Source of the DNA: Candidatus Colimorpha pelethequi
GTDB taxonomy: Bacteria > Bacteroidota > Bacteroidia > Bacteroidales > P3
Assembly: GCA_018064245.1 (NCBI GenBank)
Contig: JAGHVO010000051.1
Span: 1-54,725, forward strand
Direction: 5' to 3'
Length of the DNA stretch: 54,725 nucleotides
Part shown: positions 7,050 to 16,161 of the stretch, piece after piece
Layout of the letters: every line of letters starts with the position of its first letter
Numbering within the stretch: the first letter of the stretch is position 1
Notes under the pieces: model-generated
Database searches by the model: none
The model's input: the letters and a program-made list of their open reading frames with translations, nothing else
What the model was told of the DNA's origin: nothing
Translations under genes and position numbers: made by a program

Positions 7050-8958
7050 AATCCTACTACCCTTTCTCGCTTTTGTTCTTGGCGGCACAATGGCTGTCGC
7101 TCAGAGCCACCAGACCACCATTTACGACTCCACGACCGTGGAAATGGAAGAGAGCGGACTCAGCCATGTCGTAAACCATCAGCGAATCAAGATGCTCGAC
7201 GCAAAAGGTTGCGCCAAAAACAATGTGGTGAAGATAGACTACGACCCACAGTCGGCATACGTTGAATTTCGACAAGTGGTGGTGCATCGCGCCAATGGCA
7301 AAAAAGACATTCTTCTCGACGCCACACACCCAGGAACCGTTTATGACTATGTTGCGCCTGCACGTCTGATTTACTGGGGCGCAAGCCAAAAGATGGTTGA
7401 AATCGGACATTTGGAAACAGGCGACGAACTAGAATTCACCACCTACAGAAAAGGATTCACCTACGCATTGCTGCAAGACGACGACAGTCGATATATTCCA
7501 CCCATGAAAGGCCATTATTACGATATCGTACCTTTCTGGAGCGAGAATCCCGTTCAGAAAAAGGTCTATACGATTACTGTTCTCAACAGCAAAAATCTGC
7601 AATATCATATCTATAATGATGACGCCAAGAATCCCGTCAATGTTTCCGCCAACAATCAAGGAAAGAAAACGACTTTCGTCTTTTTCAAGAATGACATTTC
7701 TCCGATAGAAGGAGAACCCAGAATGTTGGCGCACAACGACGTGGAATGCAAGCTCCTGCTCAGCACCGCACCCAACTGGGAAGCCAAGTCCACTTGGTTC
7801 TATGGCGTCAACGAGAACTACGGAAGCTTCAACTCAACTCCCGAACTGACCAAGAAAGTCAACGAGTTGCTGCATACTGCCAAAAGCGAGCTCGACAGTA
7901 TCAGCATTCTCACGCACTGGGTCGCCGACAATATGCGCTATGCCGGAATCTCCATGGGCGAAGGCGAAGGTTTTACGCTCCATAATGCCCAGATGAACTT
8001 CACAGACCTTTGCGGCGTTTGCAAAGACAAAGCATCATTGCTTATCGCCATGTTGCGCGCCGCCGGTTTCAACGCCTACGCAGCCATGACCATGGCGGGC
8101 GAACGCATCGACGACATACCCGCCGACCAGTTCAACCACAGCGTCTGCGTTGTAGAGCGTCGCAACGGCGAATACCAGTTGCTCGACCCCACATGGGTTC
8201 CCAACGTACGCGAGCTCTGGAGCAGTGCCGAGCAGCAGCAAGGCTACTTGATGGGATTGCCGCAAGGCGCCACGCTGCAATATACACCCATTTCAGCTCC
8301 CGAGAATCACTATCTGCGCATTAACGCAACTTCCACCATTAAGAGTGACGGAACCTTGCAAGGCGAAATCAGCGTAACGGCAGAAGGACAGAGCGACAAT
8401 GCCGTGCGAGGCGTGTTCAATTGTCGCACCAGCGAATGGCGAGCAAACCTTGAAAAGGAATTGCTCAAAATCGATCCTCGCGCACAAATCGAAGACATCA
8501 CCTATACCGACAACGACCACTATCTCGACCAACCCGTCAAGATCATCTACAAATACACCATTCCCAACTACGCCACCGTAACCAAGAAAGAGTGCATCTT
8601 CATTCCCCTTTCGGCACGCAATTTCTACAGCAGAGCCATGTCACACCTTGGATTTGACGAAAGCCAGACCTCTCGAAAATATCCTTTTGCAGACCGCTGT
8701 TCAAAATTGATTGAAATCAACGAGACAATCACCTTGCCACAGGAATACAAGCAGTTGCATTTCCAACCCATCTATGGCGTTGCCGATCCTGCAGCATCGT
8801 TTGGCTGCCAATACTGGATGGAAGGCAACAAACTCACCTTCGCCGAAAGCCTTGTTTTTGGCAAGCGAGTATATGACGCCAAAGACTGGCATGTCTTCAG
8901 CCAATGTGTGAAGAACCAAAAAACACTTGCCACAACCCCTGTAATCCTGACTAAATAG
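7039..8958 (+). CDS. Exported DUF3857/transglutaminase-like protein
   Basis: A 639-residue protein with a signal peptide (cleavage after VAQ, about residue 22). An N-terminal DUF3857 beta domain (about 25-250) is followed by a transglutaminase-like cysteine protease fold: LCGVCKDKASLLIAMLRAAG contains nucleophile Cys328, NHSVCVVE contains His367 and LLDPTW contains Asp383, so the Cys-His-Asp triad is complete. A C-terminal DUF2569/DUF3858-like beta domain is likely. Such proteins are periplasmic or surface enzymes acting on peptides or cross-links; the substrate is unknown. It overlaps lnb by 11 nt and is followed after 25 nt by a paralogue lacking the nucleophile. Confidence 0.92.
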   Translation: MNNKILLPFLAFVLGGTMAVAQSHQTTIYDSTTVEMEESGLSHVVNHQRIKMLDAKGCAKNNVVKIDYDPQSAYVEFRQVVVHRANGKKDILLDATHPGTVYDYVAPARLIYWGASQKMVEIGHLETGDELEFTTYRKGFTYALLQDDDSRYIPPMKGHYYDIVPFWSENPVQKKVYTITVLNSKNLQYHIYNDDAKNPVNVSANNQGKKTTFVFFKNDISPIEGEPRMLAHNDVECKLLLSTAPNWEAKSTWFYGVNENYGSFNSTPELTKKVNELLHTAKSELDSISILTHWVADNMRYAGISMGEGEGFTLHNAQMNFTDLCGVCKDKASLLIAMLRAAGFNAYAAMTMAGERIDDIPADQFNHSVCVVERRNGEYQLLDPTWVPNVRELWSSAEQQQGYLMGLPQGATLQYTPISAPENHYLRINATSTIKSDGTLQGEISVTAEGQSDNAVRGVFNCRTSEWRANLEKELLKIDPRAQIEDITYTDNDHYLDQPVKIIYKYTIPNYATVTKKECIFIPLSARNFYSRAMSHLGFDESQTSRKYPFADRCSKLIEINETITLPQEYKQLHFQPIYGVADPAASFGCQYWMEGNKLTFAESLVFGKRVYDAKDWHVFSQCVKNQKTLATTPVILTK

Positions 8959-8983
8959 TAATTCGTAAATTGAGAAAAGACAA

Positions 8984-10441
8984 ATGAAAAAAGCACTCAC
9001 CATACTCAGCATTGCATTGTTATTCGGCAGTCTTTGGGCACAAAACCCCGACGCCGAATACAACCTCATCAAGCATCACTACACACTCAACAGTGACAGC
9101 ACGATAGACTATAATTTCCGAAAAGAGATAAAATATCTTCGTAACAAAGCCATCACCGCCTATGCCGACAAGGGCGAGACATTTATACTCTACAATCCTG
9201 CATTCGAAACACTTACAATCAATGAATGCTACACAATCCGACCCGATGGCACAAAAGTAGAGACTCCCCAGAACGCATTCATCAACCAATTGCCATCAGA
9301 ATGCACCGACTGTGGCAGATTCAATGGAATACGTGAGATGGCAATCGTACATACCGCTTTGGAAATCAACAGCGTCGTCGTGCTTGACTACACAATCCAC
9401 CGTAAATCCAACATCTTGAACGAGACACTGCAACCCCAGCAAAACTGTCCAGTAAAGAAGTTTGAAATAATCGTTGACGCCCCAAAGAACGAGAACATCA
9501 ACGTCCAGTACAACAAGCCATTGCAAGGAATCCAATGGACCATGGCTAACGACACCCACAGGTACCATTTCGTAGCGCAAAACCTGGCTCAGACCATCAG
9601 CGAGAGCTATATGCCCACGCCAGAGAAACTCTACACGCAAGTAACCATCAGCAACGACCGCGTTCCCATACATAATGAGGCACTCAAAACCATTGAAGGT
9701 GCCGACGCATTGCTCAACACCCTCAAGAAAGAGAAAGAATCGGACTATGTCGTTGCCATCCGCGACTACGTTATCGACAACATCAACAGCAACAACATTC
9801 CCTTGTCGTTGCTGAACTACGAAGTATCCCCGGCTTCGGTAACATGGGCGGCCAACTGCGGAACCCAGAAAGACAAGAACCTGTTGCTTCGTTCACTCCT
9901 CAAGCAAGCAGGATTTTCCTCCTATTTTGTTGACGAAAGCGAGCAGACGCTGATCGTCACCGCCGACGGAATGCAACAACGACTTTCCGCCACTCACAAA
10001 ACTCCCATCATTCTCTACGGTGTGGCTCGAGATGAAAATCCCAGCAATTCCGTTGATATGGAAATGCCCTTGGACACCATTGCCCTCGCCGATGGATACT
10101 ATATGGTAAAACTTCCCATGGGACGCCAAAACTACAATCCGGCAATGCTTACCTCAGAGCGACTCAGTCCTGCGCAAGTGCGCAGATGCAACGAAACCGA
10201 TAGATACACCATCCAACTGCCCAAAGGAGCAAAACTGGTAGGCGACAAGATTGAAGCAAGCAAGAAGGCTTCTGGCATAGGAGAAGTGTCTATCTCCATC
10301 AAACAAAAAGGTAACACCCTTGAAATAAAGCGCAATTTGGTCATCGAGAAAGATATCATTTCGGTTGAAGACTACAAAGACTTCCGTGAAATCATTCAAA
10401 TCTGGGGCAGTTACAGCCAAGTACAATTGGTTATAGATTAG
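8984..10441 (+). CDS. DUF3857 protein with degenerate transglutaminase site
   Basis: A 485-residue exported protein, signal peptide MKKALTILSIALLFGSLWAQ. It parallels the preceding gene in its N-terminal DUF3857 region and in the segment NCGTQKDKNLLLRSLLKQAG, which aligns with LCGVCKDKASLLIAMLRAAG of the neighbour. At the nucleophile position the Cys is replaced by Gln295, and no NHxxC..DPTW region is recognisable afterwards. It is therefore probably a non-catalytic paralogue that binds the same ligand or partners the active enzyme. It is the third gene of the lnb operon, 25 nt downstream. Confidence 0.88.
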   Translation: MKKALTILSIALLFGSLWAQNPDAEYNLIKHHYTLNSDSTIDYNFRKEIKYLRNKAITAYADKGETFILYNPAFETLTINECYTIRPDGTKVETPQNAFINQLPSECTDCGRFNGIREMAIVHTALEINSVVVLDYTIHRKSNILNETLQPQQNCPVKKFEIIVDAPKNENINVQYNKPLQGIQWTMANDTHRYHFVAQNLAQTISESYMPTPEKLYTQVTISNDRVPIHNEALKTIEGADALLNTLKKEKESDYVVAIRDYVIDNINSNNIPLSLLNYEVSPASVTWAANCGTQKDKNLLLRSLLKQAGFSSYFVDESEQTLIVTADGMQQRLSATHKTPIILYGVARDENPSNSVDMEMPLDTIALADGYYMVKLPMGRQNYNPAMLTSERLSPAQVRRCNETDRYTIQLPKGAKLVGDKIEASKKASGIGEVSISIKQKGNTLEIKRNLVIEKDIISVEDYKDFREIIQIWGSYSQVQLVID

Positions 10442-10464
10442 TGTAATAACTCTCAACAAAAAAA

Positions 10465-10548
10465 ATGTCTGGAGCCGCATGGGCGCTTCTTTGCGCAATC
10501 GCTTGGAGTGTTGGAATGATTTATTTCGATTGGAAAAAGAAAAAATAG
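10465..10548 (+). CDS. Tiny membrane protein, 27 residues
   Basis: An ORF of 27 codons encodes MSGAAWALLCAIAWSVGMIY followed by FDWKKKK. The layout is one transmembrane helix with a short N-terminus and a positive C-terminal tail, typical of bacterial single-pass small proteins. It begins 24 nt after the stop of the DUF3857 paralogue, preceded by an A-rich stretch that would aid initiation. I have no family match; the case rests on composition and position only, so it could be chance. Confidence 0.45.
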   Translation: MSGAAWALLCAIAWSVGMIYFDWKKKK

Positions 10549-10691
10549 CATTCCGTGTTTATCAACATTTGTATGGGGATAAAAGAGCAGTCACATTAGG
10601 GACTCAACACACAAAAAAGAGTAATTTTGCATTAAGAATTATTGTGCGCAAATCTTGCAAGGAAGACAAAGACATCAAAAATAACATTAAC

Positions 10692-11351
10692 ATGAAAAAG
10701 AAACTATTCATTCTCTGCAGTTTCATTATGTGTTTGACAGCCAATGCCCAAACGGGATTTAACATAGGCGCCGTATTTGAAAGTCAAAAAGAGATACAGA
10801 CCCTCACATTTGAGGATCTCAAAGTCATAGACACCACAACCCAAATGGATGGTTTCTATTTCGACATCATCCACAACATACATTTCACTGAATATTTTGG
10901 AGTAGAGCCAGCATTGCGCGTGATGTACACAAACTGGAACGAGACGACAACACTGGGCGATATTTTCTCCGAATCTTCGCTCAACAAAATCAATCTTGCC
11001 GTTCCCGTAATGCTGAACTACCAAATTCCTTTGTGGGGAAAAACGAGATTAGGAATATACGCAGGTCCCACGTTTGATGTCTGCATCAAATACGATGACA
11101 CCCATTCGAACAACGACGGAAGTCAAACCGAATCTATTTTGGACAAGGCCAAAGACAGGATTTCCTATTCCAGATTCGACATTCTCGCCGAGGCTGGTCT
11201 TGGACTGATGTTCAACCACTTTGGAATTCATGCACGCTATGCATGGGGATTGTTCAACCATGCCGAAACACCCGACAACGCCGAATTCAACCAATCGGAA
11301 TATGAAGCCAACATCAGCAGATTCCATGTCGGCGTAACCGTATCATTCTAA
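10692..11351 (+). CDS. Outer-membrane beta-barrel protein (porin family)
   Basis: A 219-residue protein from the ATG at 10692, chosen because it starts a perfect signal peptide (MKKKLFILCSFIMCLTANAQ); the frame is open 71 codons further upstream but that part reads as non-coding. The mature sequence alternates polar and hydrophobic residues with aromatic girdles: FGVEPALRVMYTNW, LAVPVMLNYQIPLWGKTRLGIYAGPTFDV, EAGLGLMFNHFGIHARYAWGLF. It ends FHVGVTVSF with the terminal Phe recognised by BamA. This is the small OmpW/OmpA-like barrel type common in Bacteroidetes; ligand unknown. Confidence 0.85.
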   Translation: MKKKLFILCSFIMCLTANAQTGFNIGAVFESQKEIQTLTFEDLKVIDTTTQMDGFYFDIIHNIHFTEYFGVEPALRVMYTNWNETTTLGDIFSESSLNKINLAVPVMLNYQIPLWGKTRLGIYAGPTFDVCIKYDDTHSNNDGSQTESILDKAKDRISYSRFDILAEAGLGLMFNHFGIHARYAWGLFNHAETPDNAEFNQSEYEANISRFHVGVTVSF

Positions 11352-11417
11352 CGAAAATAAAGCTATGGGGATGCCGAAAACCATGCAGAGTAGGCACAAT
11401 TAAAAAAATACATTAAA

Positions 11418-12191
11418 ATGAAAAAAGTACTTTTAACAATCGCTTGCGTAGCTTTCGCTTTCGCAGCAAATGCACAATGGGTTGTTTCTGGCAACCTCGG
11501 TTTCACCTCACACGGTGGTCACTGCGAAAGAACCGACGTAGTTGGCAACACCACCACCAACTACACCCTTCCCGGTGACAACGGTGCAAAAACCTTCGCT
11601 TTGGAAATCATGCCCAGCATCGGATACAGAATCAACGACAACATGCAGGCTGGTTTGGGTCTCGGTTTTGGCTACTACGGCGGCACCGAATTTGACCCTA
11701 TCACCTACGCTCTTACCGACAAAGAAGAATGGGCAAAAGCTTCTTACATGCAATTCAAAGTTGCTCCTTATTTCCGTTACTACTTTGCTCAGGCTGGCAA
11801 ATTCAGCTTCTTCGCTGAAGCAACCTTGAGCCTTGGTTTCACCTCCAAAGGCAAAGTTCATGAATATCGTTCAGCAATGAATCCTCTGCCCGAAATCGAC
11901 ACCACCTACACTGGCGACACCAAACACTTCGCACTTGGTTTCAGCATTGTTCCCGGTATCAACTATCAGTTGAACGACCATTTCTCAGTTGACTGCTACA
12001 TCGACCTGCTGTCTCTCAACTATCAGATGACCAAAGCCACCTTCTACGAAGAAGATGAGATTTTGGGCGAAAAAATCAGCCACGAAGAAATCAACGTTGT
12101 CAATGACTTCTACTTTGGCGTACAGGCACTTCCCAAGACCATCAACAATCACCTTGGCTGGTTCCGTCTTGGTTTGAACTACGCTTTCTAA
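11418..12191 (+). CDS. Outer-membrane beta-barrel protein
   Basis: A 257-residue barrel with signal peptide MKKVLLTIACVAFAFAANAQ. Strand-like segments include WVVSGNLGFTSHG, FALEIMPSIGYRINDNMQAGLGLGFGYYGG, FKVAPYFRYYFAQAGKFSFFAEATLSLGF and a terminal FRLGLNYAF ending in Phe. The Gly/Asn-rich codon use and strong consensus suggest high expression. It lies 66 nt after another barrel gene and ends at a strong terminator, so the two may form a pair. Function is likely structural or small-solute transport. Confidence 0.87.
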   Translation: MKKVLLTIACVAFAFAANAQWVVSGNLGFTSHGGHCERTDVVGNTTTNYTLPGDNGAKTFALEIMPSIGYRINDNMQAGLGLGFGYYGGTEFDPITYALTDKEEWAKASYMQFKVAPYFRYYFAQAGKFSFFAEATLSLGFTSKGKVHEYRSAMNPLPEIDTTYTGDTKHFALGFSIVPGINYQLNDHFSVDCYIDLLSLNYQMTKATFYEEDEILGEKISHEEINVVNDFYFGVQALPKTINNHLGWFRLGLNYAF

Positions 12192-12211
12192 GCAAATATC
12201 TCAACTGCATA

Positions 12212-12240
12212 AAAAGAGGATGCAATCGCATCCTCTTTTT
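12212..12240 (+). terminator. Intrinsic terminator of the barrel gene
   Basis: The stem AAAAGAGGATGC / GCATCCTCTTTT with an AATC loop is followed by a T run, 20 nt after the stop codon. Confidence 0.9.
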
Positions 12241-12340
12241 TTATGGATCAACCTATCAACAGATTTCACTGATGTTGGTTCAAATTTGGACACAACAGTC
12301 CGCTATATGCCACCGCAAAATACCAATTGTACCGACATAA

Positions 12341-12368
12341 AAAAAGGACACCTCAAGGTGTCCTTTTT
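12341..12368 (-). terminator. Intrinsic terminator of the HerA-like gene
   Basis: AAAAAGGACACCT / AGGTGTCCTTTTT pair with a 2-nt loop. Read on the minus strand it ends in a T run, just past the stop of the HerA-like ATPase gene. Confidence 0.88.
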
Positions 12369-12384
12369 GCATTGCTAAAAATAG

Positions 12385-13986
12385 TTATTTTTTACCTTTG
12401 AGGAGGCCGCCAAGAATGTTGCGGCCAAATTTGAAGACAGTATTGACCAACTCGCGTTTGGCTTTGGTGGCTGCCATCTTCTCGATAGAACCCAGAACGG
12501 ATTGGTCTTTCTCACGCTTCTTTTGACGTTCAGCAGCTGCGGCTTCACGCTCAGCGGCTTTGCGTTGACGCTCGGCTTCCTTTTGCTGGCGTTCCTCTTC
12601 CTTGCGCTGACGTTCTTCTTCTTTTTGCTGTGCGGCAAGGGCTTTGGCCTCTTCCTGCTGCTGTTTGGCCTCTGCTTGCTGCTGTTGCAGTTGCGCCATG
12701 CGATTTGTCAGAATTTCGTAGGCCGATTCGCGATCTTCCATCTTGTCGTATTGGCCATAGAGGTCGGCGGTTTGCTGAATAATCTGCTGACGTTCAGCGG
12801 TGGTCAATGCACCCGCTTGTCCTTGTGGAGGCAAAATGACGGAACGCTGCACCATGCCGGGAATGCCTTTTTCGTCGAGGAAAGATACCAAGGCTTCGCC
12901 AACGCCGAGTTCGGTGATGACGGCTTTGGTATCGAATGCCGGGTTGGGACGGAATGTGTCGGCGGCAACGTTGACAGCCTTCTGGTCGCGTGGCGTATAA
13001 GCTCTCAATGCGTGCTGTATGCGGTTGCCCATCTGTCCGAGAATGGTGTCGGGAATGTCGATGGGGTTCTGGGTGCAGAAATAAATGCCTACGCCTTTGG
13101 AACGGATGAGGCGTACAATCTGCTCAATGCGTTCCTGGAGCGCTTTGCTGGCATCGTTGAACAGCAAATGGGCTTCGTCGAAGAAGAACACCAACTTGGG
13201 TTTGTCAAGATCGCCAACCTCGGGCAACTGCTCGTAGAGTTCGCTGAGCAGATAAAGCAAGAAAGAAGTGTAGATTTTGGGAGAATTGATAATCTTGTCG
13301 GAGGCGAGGATATTGATGATACCCTTGCCGTTCTGGGTCTGCAAGAAGTCAAAGATGTCAATGGCCGGCTCTCCGAAGAAATTGTCGCCGCCTTGGTCTT
13401 GCAGAGCGAGAAGTCCGCGTTGGATGGCGCCAATGGTGGCGGTGGAGATATTGCCGTAGGATGTGGTGTATTGCGCGCGATTGTTGCCTACATCTTCAAG
13501 CATTTTGCGAAGGTCTTTGAGGTCGAGCAGCAAAAGACCTTGTTCGTCGGCGATGCGGAATACGATGTTCAGCACGTCACTCTGGGTGTCGTTGAGGTCG
13601 AGGATGCGGGCAAGCAAGATGGGTCCCATTTCGCTGACGGTGGTGCGTAGCGAATGGCCTTGCTCGCCGAAGATGTCCCAAAAAGCGACAGGGAAACCTT
13701 GGTACTGGAATCCCATCTGGCCGAGATTATTGTCGGCTACGCTTTTCTCAAAATGCTCGTTTCCGCCGCCTGCCTTGGCTACGCCGGAGAGGTCGCCCTT
13801 GATATCGGTGGCAAACACGGGAACGCCCATGGCGCTGAAAGTCTCTGCCAAGTTTTGAAGCGTACAGGTCTTGCCTGTTCCTGTGGCACCGGTGATGAGG
13901 CCGTGTCGGTTCGCCATTTTGGGTACAATACCTAAAAACAAATCTCCGCTCTTGGCGTTGATGGGTTGTCCGTTGTTGTCAATCAT
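12385..13986 (-). CDS. HerA-like ATPase, DUF853 (YjgR) family
   Basis: A 533-residue cytosolic ATPase from the ATG at 13986 ([12 protein letters not shown]); the longer frame upstream crosses the promoter. Walker A is GATGTGKT (residues 33-40) and Walker B is [13 protein letters not shown]. The segment [23 protein letters not shown] is characteristic of DUF853, as is [19 protein letters not shown]. After residue about 440 there is a long charged coiled coil rich in Gln, Glu, Arg and Ala, then a short tail [13 protein letters not shown]. HerA-type motors translocate DNA or act in membranes; the role of the YjgR subgroup is not known. Monocistronic. Confidence 0.92.
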   Translation of the reverse strand: MIDNNGQPINAKSGDLFLGIVPKMANRHGLITGATGTGKTCTLQNLAETFSAMGVPVFATDIKGDLSGVAKAGGGNEHFEKSVADNNLGQMGFQYQGFPVAFWDIFGEQGHSLRTTVSEMGPILLARILDLNDTQSDVLNIVFRIADEQGLLLLDLKDLRKMLEDVGNNRAQYTTSYGNISTATIGAIQRGLLALQDQGGDNFFGEPAIDIFDFLQTQNGKGIINILASDKIINSPKIYTSFLLYLLSELYEQLPEVGDLDKPKLVFFFDEAHLLFNDASKALQERIEQIVRLIRSKGVGIYFCTQNPIDIPDTILGQMGNRIQHALRAYTPRDQKAVNVAADTFRPNPAFDTKAVITELGVGEALVSFLDEKGIPGMVQRSVILPPQGQAGALTTAERQQIIQQTADLYGQYDKMEDRESAYEILTNRMAQLQQQQAEAKQQQEEAKALAAQQKEEERQRKEEERQQKEAERQRKAAEREAAAAERQKKREKDQSVLGSIEKMAATKAKRELVNTVFKFGRNILGGLLKGKK

Positions 13987-14051
13987 GATGTGTGGATTTT
14001 GTGTTTTATTATTGAATTCAAAAAAAACAAGTACTTTGTAAGTATAAAGTG

Positions 14052-14059
14052 CAAAGATA
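14052..14059 (-). promoter_or_regulatory. -7 promoter box of the HerA-like gene
   Basis: On the minus strand this reads TATCTTTG, a match to TAnnTTTG, 66 nt before the ATG. Confidence 0.6.
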
Positions 14060-14141
14060 CAAAAAAAAAGTGATTTATATCTCGCAATGGTTTGAACTCC
14101 ATAAAAGTAAACGCATAAATGTGTTAATTGTCTAAAATACA

Positions 14142-14171
14142 ACGAGAGGGACTGTGAAAAGTCCCTCTCGT
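14142..14171 (-). terminator. Terminator-like hairpin after hydG
   Basis: A perfect 12-bp stem ACGAGAGGGACT / AGTCCCTCTCGT with a 6-nt loop lies 29 nt past the hydG stop. The following minus-strand sequence is T-rich but interrupted. Confidence 0.75.
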
Positions 14172-14199
14172 AAAATAATAGGAGTATAACACAAGTTCG

Positions 14200-15597
14200 T
14201 TAGAAATAGAGGTCGCGTTCGCCGTCGCCGATCTTGCAGAGGTTGCCTTCCACCTTGCGTTTCAGGTCTTCCTTCGAGAAGGTCTGGGTGAGCTGTTTCA
14301 GCAGTTCAAGGCCTTTGGCTTTGGTTGCTGGACTTGCATAGTCTTCGAGGTACTCGCGGAAGGTGAACATTGCGTTGGGCTTGCAGTATTCCTTGATCAA
14401 ACCAGGCTTGGCGAGGTCCATAAAGTCAGCGCCCACACGGCCTTTGCGATAACATCCTGTGCAGAAACTGGGAATATAGCCGCCATCAATCATCATGCTG
14501 ATGACCTCGTCGAGCGAGCGGTGGTCGCCCAAGGTGAACTGTGCGCCAGTGTCGCCTTTGTCCTCATCGTAGCCGCCGGGATTGGTCTCGCTGGCTGCGG
14601 AGATCTGGCTTACACCGTATTTAACCAACTGGTCGCGCATCTCCGGACGCTCACGCGTGGAGATGATAATGCCAGTGTAAGGCATGGCGATACGGATGAT
14701 GGCGATAATCTTCATGAAATCCTTGTCGTTGACAGGATGCGGGATGTTCTCGGGCAAGCTGAAGGGAGTGCCTTCTGCCGGTTCGATACGTGGGAAACTG
14801 ACAGTGTGAGGGCCACAGCCGAAGTCTTCTTCGAGGTGACGGGCATGCTCCATGATGGCGAGGATTTCGAAACGATAATCCACCAATCCGAACAACACGC
14901 CCAATCCAACGTCGTTGATGCCACCTTCCATGGCGCGGTCCATACAGGTCAAACGCCAGAGGTAGTCGCCCTTCTTGGTGTTGGCAGGGTGGAACTTGGT
15001 ATATTCGACGGGGTCGTAGGTCTCTTGGAAGCAAACATAGGTGCCAATCTTTTCGGCTTTGAGTTTGGCGAAGTCCTCAACACTCATAGGAGCCAACTCG
15101 ACATTGATACGGCGAATGGTGCTGCCTTTTTCGTCCTTGGCGGCATAGGTGCGGCGAATTGCCTCAACCATATAGTCGGTGTTGTTGCGGGGACTTTCGC
15201 CGCAAATCAACAAAGCACGCTTGTGACCCATGCGGAGCAATTGAAGGGTCTCCTGCTCTATTTCGTCCATAGTGAGCACTTTGCGTTTCAACTCGAGATT
15301 GTCGCGACGGAAGCCACAATAAACGCAGTTATTTACGCAGGCGTTGCCGGTATAGATGGGGGCGAAGAGCACAAGGCGCTTGCCGTAGATTTCTTCCTTG
15401 CAGTAGTGGGCAGTGTCAAGGATCTTGGCGATGTCGGCTTCGTCTTCTACGCAGAGCAGTTTGGCTACGTCCTCAAGGCTCAGACCTTTGAGTTTGCGGG
15501 CTTTGTTAAGAATATCGTTAAGTTCCGACTCGGTGGGAACATTGTTGTTGAGCAAACCATAAAGTTTGTCGCGATCTATGAAGTTTTGATGTTTCAT
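14200..15597 (-). CDS. hydG: [FeFe]-hydrogenase maturase HydG (radical SAM tyrosine lyase)
   Basis: HydG splits tyrosine into p-cresol and the CO and CN ligands that build the H-cluster of [FeFe]-hydrogenase. The 465-residue length fits. The radical-SAM CX3CX2C motif is Cys87-Cys91-Cys94 (ACVNNCVYCGF). The auxiliary C-terminal cluster motif is present as Cys379-Cys382-Cys405 (CTGCYRKGRVGADFM ... YCKPNAMFTF), which separates HydG from ThiH. It lies 120 nt downstream of a TM1266-family regulator gene in the same orientation. hydA, hydE and hydF are not in the window. Confidence 0.96.
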   Translation of the reverse strand: MKHQNFIDRDKLYGLLNNNVPTESELNDILNKARKLKGLSLEDVAKLLCVEDEADIAKILDTAHYCKEEIYGKRLVLFAPIYTGNACVNNCVYCGFRRDNLELKRKVLTMDEIEQETLQLLRMGHKRALLICGESPRNNTDYMVEAIRRTYAAKDEKGSTIRRINVELAPMSVEDFAKLKAEKIGTYVCFQETYDPVEYTKFHPANTKKGDYLWRLTCMDRAMEGGINDVGLGVLFGLVDYRFEILAIMEHARHLEEDFGCGPHTVSFPRIEPAEGTPFSLPENIPHPVNDKDFMKIIAIIRIAMPYTGIIISTRERPEMRDQLVKYGVSQISAASETNPGGYDEDKGDTGAQFTLGDHRSLDEVISMMIDGGYIPSFCTGCYRKGRVGADFMDLAKPGLIKEYCKPNAMFTFREYLEDYASPATKAKGLELLKQLTQTFSKEDLKRKVEGNLCKIGDGERDLYF

Positions 15598-15717
15598 ATG
15601 TTATATATTATATTGATTTAGAAATTCGAAGATTTGTTGAACTGTTGATTTGTTGAATTGAGAATTAAGTAAGAATGCTCATAGAGTTGGTTAAGGTTAA
15701 GGTTAAAGTCAAGGTCA

Positions 15718-15975
15718 CTATTCACCTTTGTTGATCGACACAACTACGGCTTTCGCCTGCACGCCTTCCAAACGGCCCAACTTGCCGCAAAGGCTGTTGA
15801 TTTGATTGACGCTGCCTTCAACGATGAGGGAGATGACTGCTACGGGGCGGTCGTGAAAAGGCAACCCTTGGCGACATAGAATAACGTCGCCGTATTCGGA
15901 AAGAATTTCGTTGATTTCCTTCGACCTCATTCGGTCGGTAATGAGCAATGTAACAGTTCCTATTCTCTTTTCCAT
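15718..15975 (-). CDS. TM1266-family iron-only hydrogenase system regulator
   Basis: An 85-residue ACT-like, ferredoxin-fold protein beginning MEKRIGTVTLLITDRMRS. RSKEINEILSEYGDVILCRQGLPF and RPVAVISLIVEGSVNQINSLCGKLGRL are the hallmarks of the TM1266 family, repeatedly found beside [FeFe]-hydrogenase maturation genes and thought to regulate them. Its position immediately upstream of hydG supports this. The mode of action (ligand, DNA or protein binding) is not established. A good -7 box lies 75 nt upstream, so it is probably the first gene of a two-gene operon. Confidence 0.88.
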   Translation of the reverse strand: MEKRIGTVTLLITDRMRSKEINEILSEYGDVILCRQGLPFHDRPVAVISLIVEGSVNQINSLCGKLGRLEGVQAKAVVVSINKGE

Positions 15976-16049
15976 CAGGTGTTAGGCTTTTGGATTAGAC
16001 AAAACTTATTTCTCAATATTGCCCGCTGCTGTTGCAAGCAATTGTTTTG

Positions 16050-16057
16050 CAAATTTA
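16050..16057 (-). promoter_or_regulatory. -7 promoter box of the TM1266-hydG operon
   Basis: The minus strand reads TAAATTTG, a perfect TAnnTTTG, 75 nt before the regulator ATG. Confidence 0.6.
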
Positions 16058-16106
16058 CGAATTTTTCCAGAAATGGAAAAGATAAAAAAAGAATAATTAT
16101 AAAAAC

Positions 16107-16138
16107 ACAGCGGAGGTACCCAGAAGTACCTCCGCTGT
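16107..16138 (-). terminator. Intrinsic terminator of the crt-hbd unit
   Basis: ACAGCGGAGGTAC / GTACCTCCGCTGT is a 13-bp stem with a 6-nt loop; the minus strand continues with GTTTTT. It lies 24 nt past the hbd stop. Confidence 0.9.
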
Positions 16139-16161
16139 AGCTATTACGCTCTATTGAAAAA

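Noticed and set aside
10479-10691. 71-codon N-terminal extension of the outer-membrane barrel gene
   Set aside because: The ATG at 10692 opens a perfect signal peptide; the extension overlaps a different small frame and is not barrel-like.
12502-13650. 382-codon plus-strand frame opposite the HerA-like gene
   Set aside because: Low-complexity Leu/Phe-rich start mirrors the coiled-coil codons of the real gene; no family resemblance.
14521-15621. 366-codon plus-strand frame opposite hydG
   Set aside because: Antisense shadow of a secure radical-SAM gene.
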